Shown: positions 14,111-19,420 of the stretch, in pieces
Layout of the letters: each line of letters opens with the position of its first letter
Numbering within the stretch: the first letter of the stretch is position 1
From: Patescibacteria group bacterium
Lineage (GTDB): Bacteria > Patescibacteriota > Microgenomatia > UBA1406 > GWC2-37-13
Length of the DNA stretch: 19,420 bases
Reading direction: 5' to 3'
Assembly (NCBI GenBank): GCA_943356515.1
Contig: CALRFM010000006.1
Span: forward strand, 1 to 19,420
The notes under the pieces: model-generated
What the model was told of the DNA's origin: nothing
The model's input: the letters and a program-made list of their open reading frames with translations, nothing else
Databases searched by the model: none
Made by a program: the position numbers and the translations under genes

Positions 14111-15552
14111 CACGTCCACCAATAGTTACTATCTTAGGCCATGTAGACCATGGTAAAACCACACTCCTTGATACCATTGGCAGCAGTCGTATGGCGGCGC
14201 GAGAACATGGTGGCATAACGCAGCGCATTGGAGGCTACGAAATAGAAACCGGAATAAAAGGGTATGATACCGACAAAATAACGTTTATTGACACTCCTGG
14301 TCATGAGGCCTTTTCAAAGCTTAGATCTCGTGGAGCTACTATAGCCGATATAGCTATTCTCATCATAGATGCAAAAGATTCAATAAAACCGCAAACCATT
14401 GAATCTATCGCACATATCAAAAGTGCCAACATTCCTTATATTGTTGCCATCAATAAAATAGATTTACCAGATGCAAAGCCTGAAAAAGTAATTAAAGACC
14501 TTCTCAAACACGAAGTTATTACCGAAAAAATGGGTGGCAATGTGTTGGCCCTTACCATATCTGCAGCAAAAGGTGACGGTGTACCTGAACTTTTAGAAGC
14601 GCTTCTTCTTATTGCAGCAGATCAAAAGTTAGAATACGATCCATCAGCTGACGTTGAAGCATATATCATCGAATCAAACAAAGATACCCGCGGCGTGACA
14701 TCAAGCATCATTATTAAAAATGGCACCATCAAAGTGGGTGATGAACTCTATACATCTGCAGGGAAAATAAAAGTGCGCTCTCTTATAAGTGATACTGGTA
14801 AACAGTTGCGACAGGTTGTACCTTCTGCTCCATTTGTACTTTTAGGCTTTTCAGATATCCCAGAAATTGGATCCGTCATAACATCAAAAGAGCAAGAACA
14901 TATTGAAGAGGAGGCAGAAGAAGAAGCGTTAGAGAAATTCGATATCGCATCACTATTTAAGAAAAAAGAAGAATCTCATAAGCTCTCTGTTATTCTCAAA
15001 ACTGAATCACAGGGTACTCTTGAAGCTATTACCGATGCACTGAAGAAAAATGAAAATATATCTATCGTGTTGGGGGTAGTAGGTGATATTCATAAATCAG
15101 ATATTTTTCTTGCAAAAACAACAAAGGCTATTGTCATAGGGTTTTCTGTAAAAGTCATAAGTGACGTAAAAGACTTAGCAAAGCAAGAAAAGGTTATTAT
15201 TAAAACCTACAATATAATCTATGAACTTCTTGAAGAACTTGAAGAAGTATCAGATATTATGCAAGAGAAATCAGAGCACGAGAAGAATCTAAAAGCTCAA
15301 GCTAAGATTCTTGCAACATTTATTATAGATGGTGAAAAAGTGTTTGGCGGCCTCATAACCAAAGGAAAAGTTAACTTAGGTGATACTGCTGAAATATATC
15401 GAGACGATAAGCTTATAGGAAATACTAAACTTGTGTCACTGCGCATTAGAGCTAAAAGAGTACAGGAGGTCAAGAAGGATCAAGAGTGTGGAATGCAGTT
15501 TATTCCGGAGGTTGACATAAAAGAGGGTGATGTGGTAAAATATATCCTATAA
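14107..15552 (+). CDS. infB: Translation initiation factor IF-2 (short form)
   Basis: IF-2, the GTPase that brings initiator tRNA to the ribosome. It has 481 residues and begins directly at the G domain (RPPIVTILGHVDHGKTT, 3-19); the long N-terminal region of most bacterial IF-2 proteins is missing. G motifs: GHVDHGKT (11-18), GGIT (35-38), DTPGH (62-66), NKID (116-119) and SAAK (about 152). After GGITQ this protein has R40 where the usual sequence is ITQHIGAY. Domains II and III follow, with an acidic EEEAEEEALEKF linker around 265, and domain IV with FGGLITKGKV and a final QECGMQF. The start overlaps the nusA stop (ATGA), so the two are likely translationally coupled. A TTGACA-containing candidate promoter for the next gene lies in its last codons. 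Confidence 0.96.
   Translation: MTRPPIVTILGHVDHGKTTLLDTIGSSRMAAREHGGITQRIGGYEIETGIKGYDTDKITFIDTPGHEAFSKLRSRGATIADIAILIIDAKDSIKPQTIESIAHIKSANIPYIVAINKIDLPDAKPEKVIKDLLKHEVITEKMGGNVLALTISAAKGDGVPELLEALLLIAADQKLEYDPSADVEAYIIESNKDTRGVTSSIIIKNGTIKVGDELYTSAGKIKVRSLISDTGKQLRQVVPSAPFVLLGFSDIPEIGSVITSKEQEHIEEEAEEEALEKFDIASLFKKKEESHKLSVILKTESQGTLEAITDALKKNENISIVLGVVGDIHKSDIFLAKTTKAIVIGFSVKVISDVKDLAKQEKVIIKTYNIIYELLEELEEVSDIMQEKSEHEKNLKAQAKILATFIIDGEKVFGGLITKGKVNLGDTAEIYRDDKLIGNTKLVSLRIRAKRVQEVKKDQECGMQFIPEVDIKEGDVVKYIL
15512..15541 (+). promoter_or_regulatory. Candidate internal promoter at the 3' end of infB
   Basis: TTGACA (15512-15517, full consensus) is followed after 18 nt by TAAAAT (15536-15541, five of six) with TGG directly upstream, an extended -10. 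The hexamer ends 12 nt before the ATG of the DHH-like gene, so the transcript would have a leader of only about six bases. Being inside coding sequence, it could be a chance match. Confidence 0.4.
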
Positions 15553-15553
15553 T

Positions 15554-16519
15554 ATGAACCCATCAATGAATCAACAACCAACGGTTGATACAGAAAAACT
15601 TATCGGTCAAATACGTGAAGTTCTTGCAAAGCAAGATTCTGGAATTATTGCTATTGCCGCAAATCCTACCCCTGATGCAATTGCTGCTTCTACTGCCCTT
15701 TATATGGCACTCATTAAAATGGGTAAGAATATATCTATTGTTGCCTCAGCTATTCCTCAAAGTGATCTGCAAGGAGCAGATAAAATTAAAACGTCACTTA
15801 CTACTGGTGGAGACAATCTCATCGTATCCTTTCCTTACCAAGATGGCACTATAGATAAAGTAGATTACAATATTGAAGGTGAACGATTTAATCTCATTAT
15901 CGTACCACGAGAAGGAAGTAATAAGATTCAACCAAATGACGTGCAGTTTTCTTATACTGGTGGGAAGGTAGATTTTATTATCACTATAGATGCACCTAAC
16001 CTTAAAAGCCTTGGTGACATTTATACTCAAAATGAAAGTATGTTTAGCGGAAAAAACATCATTAACATCGATCGACACCTTATCAATAATTCATACGGAA
16101 CAATTAATCTTGTTTCAAAATCGAGCTCATCTACGAGCGAACTTGTAATGAAAGTAATTCAAGGACTTAAAGTGGAGATCGATAAAACAATGGCTACTAA
16201 TTTATACGCAGGAATTCAAACGGCAACCAACAATCTTACGGCATATTCAGTAAATGCTGAAACATATGACTCTGTTGCGGCTCTTATGCGCGCAGGAGCT
16301 CAGAAGAGAGTTATGCCTGTACCAAATATGGGAAACAACATGTACGGCGGTCAGTTTGTTCAACCACAATATATGCCACAACCATCGGTCATGAATAGAC
16401 AAACAAGTATAGATCAAGTAGAAAAAGTATCAGTACCTAAAGAATTTGAATCAAATGAATCTTCAAAAGAGAATCCTCTCAAGCCAAAAATCTTCTCAGG
16501 GAGCGGCGGCCTTCTGTAA
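15554..16519 (+). CDS. Degenerate DHH-family (NrnA-like) protein
   Basis: A 321-residue protein with the DHH phosphoesterase fold but altered catalytic motifs. NPTPDAIAAST (37-47) aligns with NPDGDAIGSS of NrnA, losing the first aspartate. VDFIITIDAPN matches the VDLVIVLD strand. INIDRHLINNSYG with LVSKSSSSTSELV matches NIDHH..N..YG with VD..ASST.E, but DHH is D173-R174-H175. NrnA-type enzymes degrade nanoRNA or hydrolyse pAp; this protein has probably lost or changed that activity. After about residue 250 there is a low-complexity Met/Pro/Gln/Asn tail (MPVPNMGNNMYGG, QPQYMPQP), a charged linker, and a final KPKIFSGSGGLL; a clear DHHA1 GGxxxAAG motif is absent. It follows infB after one base, where nrnA sits in classical nusA-infB-rbfA-nrnA clusters. 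M1 or M5 (15566) could be the start. Confidence 0.75.
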   Translation: MNPSMNQQPTVDTEKLIGQIREVLAKQDSGIIAIAANPTPDAIAASTALYMALIKMGKNISIVASAIPQSDLQGADKIKTSLTTGGDNLIVSFPYQDGTIDKVDYNIEGERFNLIIVPREGSNKIQPNDVQFSYTGGKVDFIITIDAPNLKSLGDIYTQNESMFSGKNIINIDRHLINNSYGTINLVSKSSSSTSELVMKVIQGLKVEIDKTMATNLYAGIQTATNNLTAYSVNAETYDSVAALMRAGAQKRVMPVPNMGNNMYGGQFVQPQYMPQPSVMNRQTSIDQVEKVSVPKEFESNESSKENPLKPKIFSGSGGLL

Positions 16520-16534
16520 ATAGTATCCCCCATG

Positions 16535-16540
16535 TATAAT
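16535..16540 (+). promoter_or_regulatory. Putative rmuC -10 element
   Basis: A perfect TATAAT ends nine bases before the ATG at 16550, in the 30-nt gap after the DHH-like gene. The -35 at 17-nt spacing (TTCTGT, 16512-16517) is weak. The upstream in-frame ATG (16532) overlaps this hexamer, so transcripts starting here would not contain it; the 16550 start would be leaderless. Confidence 0.58.
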
Positions 16541-16549
16541 GTACTTCGT

Positions 16550-17536
16550 ATGCAAGTACTTCCCTATGTTTTTATAGCTGTTTCTGCCATCATCATCCTC
16601 GTTATTGTGCGTGCGTGGCTTAATAAGCTTGCATCATCTTCTCAAGTTTCTGATGAGCTGGTATCTTGGCTTAAAGATCTAGGTAATCGCATAGATCAAA
16701 CCAATAGCCACGTAGATACAAAACTAACCCACAATATGGATATGTTCAATAAACGGCTCGACAAGTCTGCAGAAGCTATGATGCATGTACAAAGAACTAT
16801 TGGAGAATTTTCAGAGATTGGTCGTTCAATGCAAGAACTTCAAACGTTTCTCCAGTCCCCAAAACTTCGTGGTAACATAGGCGAGCAGGTATTGAAAGAG
16901 ATGTTAGGTCAGTCATTGCCTAGTGAGATGTATTCTCTTCAACATTCATTTCAAGATGGAACCCGAGCTGATGCGGTGATACAAACTACTCAGGGTCTTA
17001 TTGTTATTGATTCTAAATTTCCGCTTTCAAATTTCAAAAAAATGACGGAACTGAAAATTGAAGCAGATCGATTGTCTGCACGAAAGGAATTTATGAGCGA
17101 TGTAAAAGAACATATTGCCTCAATTTCCAAAAAATATATTCTTCCCTCTGAGGGAACGCTTGACTATGCACTCATGTATATCCCTTCAGAAAGTGTCTAT
17201 TACGAAATCATTAATTCGGCAAAAATATATGATTACGCTTCAGATCATCGTATTGTTCCGGTGTCGCCTATGAGCTTTTATGCATATTTACGAGTAATAC
17301 TCATTTCTCATGAAGGGCAGCGTGTGGAGCATCAAGCAAAGGAAATATTATCGGCACTTAAATCAATGCAAAAGTATTATGAAGCTACTGAAGATGCGGC
17401 AACAGTTCTGAATAAACACATTGTAAATGCTTATAGTCAGTCTTCAAATATGCTCCAACAATTAACCAAATTAGGGCATAAGTTAGAATCTACATCGTCG
17501 TTGTCTGCATCAGATGAAAAGAGTTTGGGAGAGTAA
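16550..17536 (+). CDS. rmuC: DNA recombination protein RmuC
   Basis: RmuC-family protein, named for its effect on inversions at short inverted repeats; it has a restriction-endonuclease-like fold and is thought to cut or process DNA structures. From 16550 it has 328 residues. An N-terminal membrane anchor (about 3-23, PYVFIAVSAIIILVIVRAWL) is followed by a coiled coil to about 95 (SQVSDELVSWLKDLGNRI). The RmuC core then has SPKLRGNIGEQVLKEML, RADAVIQTTQGLIVIDSKFPL (catalytic-fold D and DSKFP), DYALMYIPSESVYYEI and PMSFYAYLRVI. The alternative start at 16532 would add six residues before the anchor, but the -10 lies across it. recJ follows after 3 nt, so the two repair genes form a unit. Confidence 0.93.
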   Translation: MQVLPYVFIAVSAIIILVIVRAWLNKLASSSQVSDELVSWLKDLGNRIDQTNSHVDTKLTHNMDMFNKRLDKSAEAMMHVQRTIGEFSEIGRSMQELQTFLQSPKLRGNIGEQVLKEMLGQSLPSEMYSLQHSFQDGTRADAVIQTTQGLIVIDSKFPLSNFKKMTELKIEADRLSARKEFMSDVKEHIASISKKYILPSEGTLDYALMYIPSESVYYEIINSAKIYDYASDHRIVPVSPMSFYAYLRVILISHEGQRVEHQAKEILSALKSMQKYYEATEDAATVLNKHIVNAYSQSSNMLQQLTKLGHKLESTSSLSASDEKSLGE

Positions 17537-17539
17537 CAT

Positions 17540-19228
17540 ATGGAAATCAAATTCAAAAATGAAATTACCAAGCCAATGCAGGTAGAAGATATTGTAGATA
17601 TGATTTTGAAAGAGCGTGGAGTAGAGAATAAAGAGGCTTTCATATCTCCCCCATCTCCATTAACACTTGGATTAGCAGATTTTGGATACCAAAAAAAAGA
17701 CATTACTCAATTAGTTACTATACTTTCTAACGTATACGAATCAAATGGGACGGTCGTTGTTTATACTGATTATGATGCAGATGGCATAACTGGCGGTGCC
17801 GTTTTGTGGGAAACGCTTCATCTTCTGGGATTTAATGCCATGCCTTATGTTCCAGATCGTACTACTGAAGGATATGGGTTTTCAAAAATAGGACTCGATA
17901 CTATTAAAAAAAAATACAATCCAAACCTCATCATAAGCGTAGATCATGGAATTACTGCAGTAGAGCAGATACGATATGCAAAGGAGATATTGGGTATCCC
18001 AGTCATCGTTACCGACCATCATCACAAGCAAGAAGCTATTCCTACTAATGCTGAGCTTATTATTCACATTCCGGCATTGTCTGGTTCGGGCGTGGCGTAT
18101 TTTGTAGCAAAGGAATTATTTCAGCACTTAAAGCATCAGTCATCTCATGTGAAAAAACTAGAGCACAATTTTAACGTTGATTATGCAGCCATCGCATCCA
18201 TTGGAACGGTGGCAGATTTAGTTCCACTCGTTGGCCCATCGCGCTGCCTGGTGTCGCATGGTTTGAAAGCATTTACCCACATGAAACGTCATGGATTCAC
18301 TCACCTACTTCGCGAGGCTGGAATAGAAGGGCGCTCCATATCTCCCTACGAAGTAGGATTTATCATAGCACCACGTATAAACGCAATAGGTAGATTGGAG
18401 CATGCTATAGATGCGCTTCGCCTTATTTGTACTACTAGTGATAAACGAGCGAAAGGGCTTGCCCAAAAGATTGGAAGTGTGAATACCAAACGGCAAGAAC
18501 TGGTAAGAGAACATATAAAAGAAGCAGAACATATGGTTGAATCTCAAAAAGTAAGTGGTGAATTACCGAAACTCATTATTCTCTATTCCGACCACTGGCA
18601 TGAAGGAGTAATAGGGCTCATTGCAAGTGGAATGGTAGAAAAATATTATCGACCAACAATCATAATGACTCGGGGAGATGGGCATTATAAAGCATCAGTC
18701 AGATCCATTCACGGATTTCATGTTACGGAATTCTTGGGACAACTTCAGAAGTATCTGGTAAATTACGGTGGTCATGCTGGTGCTGCTGGTTTTACCTTGC
18801 TTGAAAAAAAACGAGATGAATTTATCAAAAAAGCTCAGTTGCTGGCCTCCAAACAAATCACCAATAAAGATGTAGAGCGTACGGTTTTTGCAGATATAAG
18901 CATGCCATTGTCACTGGTAAGTAGAAAACTGTATGATGCGCTTCAAAGCTTGAATCCTTTTGGCATAGGAAACCCGCGGCCTACCTTTGTATCTCACGTG
19001 CAGGTTGTTCATGCGGGAATTTTGGGAAAGCTAAAAAATCATCTCAAATTGCAAGTGAAAGATACCAAAAATCTATCATCTCCCATCGAAATGGTAGCAT
19101 TTCATCAGGCAGATATATTTAAGAAGTTAAGTAAGAATCAGACTGTCCGTGTAGTCTATCAGATAGATTTGAACACATGGAATGGTCATGAAACGTTGCA
19201 AGGATTGGTAAAGCATATTGAGTTGTAA
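17540..19228 (+). CDS. recJ: Single-stranded-DNA-specific exonuclease RecJ
   Basis: RecJ, the 5'-3' single-strand DNA exonuclease of recombination and mismatch repair. It has 562 residues, near the E. coli 577. The DHH core has D77-Y-D79-A-D81-G (TDYDADGITG), SVDHGIT, and TDHHH with D159-H160-H161. Between the strand after this and GSGVAYFVAKEL the loop is shorter than usual. Further on are GTVADLVPLVG, IAPRINAIGRL, the DHHA1 motif GGHAGAAG (410-417, H412) and the OB-fold region with LNPFGIGNPRPTF. All metal-binding residues appear intact, unlike in the DHH-like gene downstream of infB. GGAG (17528-17531) gives a usable Shine-Dalgarno eight bases before the ATG. It lies 3 nt after rmuC. Confidence 0.96.
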   Translation: MEIKFKNEITKPMQVEDIVDMILKERGVENKEAFISPPSPLTLGLADFGYQKKDITQLVTILSNVYESNGTVVVYTDYDADGITGGAVLWETLHLLGFNAMPYVPDRTTEGYGFSKIGLDTIKKKYNPNLIISVDHGITAVEQIRYAKEILGIPVIVTDHHHKQEAIPTNAELIIHIPALSGSGVAYFVAKELFQHLKHQSSHVKKLEHNFNVDYAAIASIGTVADLVPLVGPSRCLVSHGLKAFTHMKRHGFTHLLREAGIEGRSISPYEVGFIIAPRINAIGRLEHAIDALRLICTTSDKRAKGLAQKIGSVNTKRQELVREHIKEAEHMVESQKVSGELPKLIILYSDHWHEGVIGLIASGMVEKYYRPTIIMTRGDGHYKASVRSIHGFHVTEFLGQLQKYLVNYGGHAGAAGFTLLEKKRDEFIKKAQLLASKQITNKDVERTVFADISMPLSLVSRKLYDALQSLNPFGIGNPRPTFVSHVQVVHAGILGKLKNHLKLQVKDTKNLSSPIEMVAFHQADIFKKLSKNQTVRVVYQIDLNTWNGHETLQGLVKHIEL

Positions 19229-19246
19229 GAGAACTTGTCCTATAAT
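19218..19246 (+). promoter_or_regulatory. Promoter downstream of recJ
   Basis: TTGAGT (19218-19223, four of six) is followed after 17 nt by a perfect TATAAT (19241-19246). A start near 19253 would give a leader of about 27 nt to the ATG at 19280. A second -10-like hexamer, TAAAAT (19268-19273), lies six bases before the same ATG but has no decent -35. Confidence 0.6.
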
Positions 19247-19279
19247 GGGTTACTCGAAATTACTATTTAAAATGTATAT

Positions 19280-19420
19280 ATGTTAAAAATAATAATCGGC
19301 GTTCTTATTGTTGGTATCATAGCTGTTGGTGGGTTTATGTATTATCAATCAGTTCAAGAAAAATTGGCAAATCCTCCCGCAGATACGCAGGTAGCAGTAT
19401 CTGATAAAGAAGAAAAACCA
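19280..19420 (+). CDS. N-terminal fragment of a membrane-anchored or secreted protein
   Basis: The first 47 codons of a gene cut by the window end. The visible part begins MLKIIIGVLIVGIIAVGGFMYYQ, with one lysine followed by a hydrophobic helix (about 3-21) and then a polar, proline-containing, charged segment (KLANPPADTQ, SDKEEKP). This is a signal anchor or uncleaved signal; no lipobox cysteine is seen. Such N-termini are common before extracytoplasmic thioredoxin-like, Ig-like or peptidase domains in small-genome bacteria, but nothing here picks one. No Shine-Dalgarno precedes the ATG. An earlier ATG at 19272 closes after four codons. Confidence 0.7.
   Translation, partial: MLKIIIGVLIVGIIAVGGFMYYQSVQEKLANPPADTQVAVSDKEEKP

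Noticed and set aside
15512..15553. Promoter formed by TTGACA (15512) and TATAAT (15548)
   Set aside because: The hexamers are 30 nt apart, too far for sigma70; the TAAAAT at 15536 is the better partner.
16532..16534. Upstream ATG of rmuC
   Set aside because: It overlaps the TATAAT hexamer; the ATG at 16550 puts the membrane anchor right at the N-terminus.
19272..19274. ATG as start of the last gene
   Set aside because: That frame reads four codons and stops; the frame at 19280 stays open to the window end with a clear signal-anchor sequence.
1..19420. tRNA, rRNA, CRISPR array, riboswitch, insertion sequence or prophage
   Set aside because: Intergenic space is under about 70 nt everywhere and no cloverleaf, spaced repeats, transposase or integrase motif was seen.

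Overview
The window is a densely packed, moderately AT-rich bacterial chromosome segment of 21 genes: 19 complete and one cut at each end. Almost all are housekeeping genes. I infer a Patescibacteria / Candidate Phyla Radiation organism, probably Parcubacteria-like. The clues are short versions of SecD, HrcA, IF-2 and DnaJ, a stand-alone DUF3048 protein, a winged-helix protein with a degenerate nucleotidyltransferase domain, gene junctions of 1-3 nt or 4-nt ATGA overlaps, and few Shine-Dalgarno sequences. TGA is used as a stop, so this is the standard code (not code 25). The phylum call is from gene character only; no marker tree was run.

Layout. 1-4246 (+): the 3' part of a DUF3048 (YerB-like) protein, a winged-helix/dead nucleotidyltransferase regulator, secD, secF and a metallo-beta-lactamase hydrolase. 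4230-5573 (-): a CCA-adding-type tRNA nucleotidyltransferase, convergent with the hydrolase and overlapping it by 17 nt. 5637-11753 (+): one long unit, hrcA-grpE-dnaK-dnaJ-epmA-efp-rodZ-like, behind a sigma70-type promoter with a CIRCE-like HrcA operator. 11755-13041 (-): radA, whose stop codon is one base from that of the rodZ-like gene. 13112-16519 (+): nusA, infB and a degenerate DHH/NrnA-like gene. 16550-19228 (+): rmuC and recJ. 19280-end (+): the start of a membrane-anchored protein.

Functional logic. The HrcA-controlled chaperone unit (GrpE-DnaK-DnaJ) reads directly, with a 4-nt overlap, into a lysyl-tRNA-synthetase-like EpmA and its presumed substrate EF-P. Protein folding and ribosome rescue at proline stalls may therefore be co-transcribed. 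nusA-infB keeps the classical transcription/translation order but lacks rimP and rbfA; the DHH gene holds the ancestral nrnA position but has lost metal-binding residues. radA, rmuC and recJ are DNA recombination and repair functions.

The most striking non-gene signal is at the transcription-unit starts. Five of them (cca, hrcA, radA, nusA, rmuC) carry a -10-like hexamer ending only 6-9 nt before an ATG, which predicts leaderless mRNAs and corrects several start codons. Other signals are a CIRCE variant with only its outer six bases conserved, a 16-bp GC-rich palindrome flanked by 9-bp direct repeats inside the hydrolase gene, and two abutting perfect palindromes near the end of the rodZ-like gene. 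No tRNA, rRNA, CRISPR array, IS element or convincing rho-independent terminator was seen. No intergenic gap exceeds about 70 nt.
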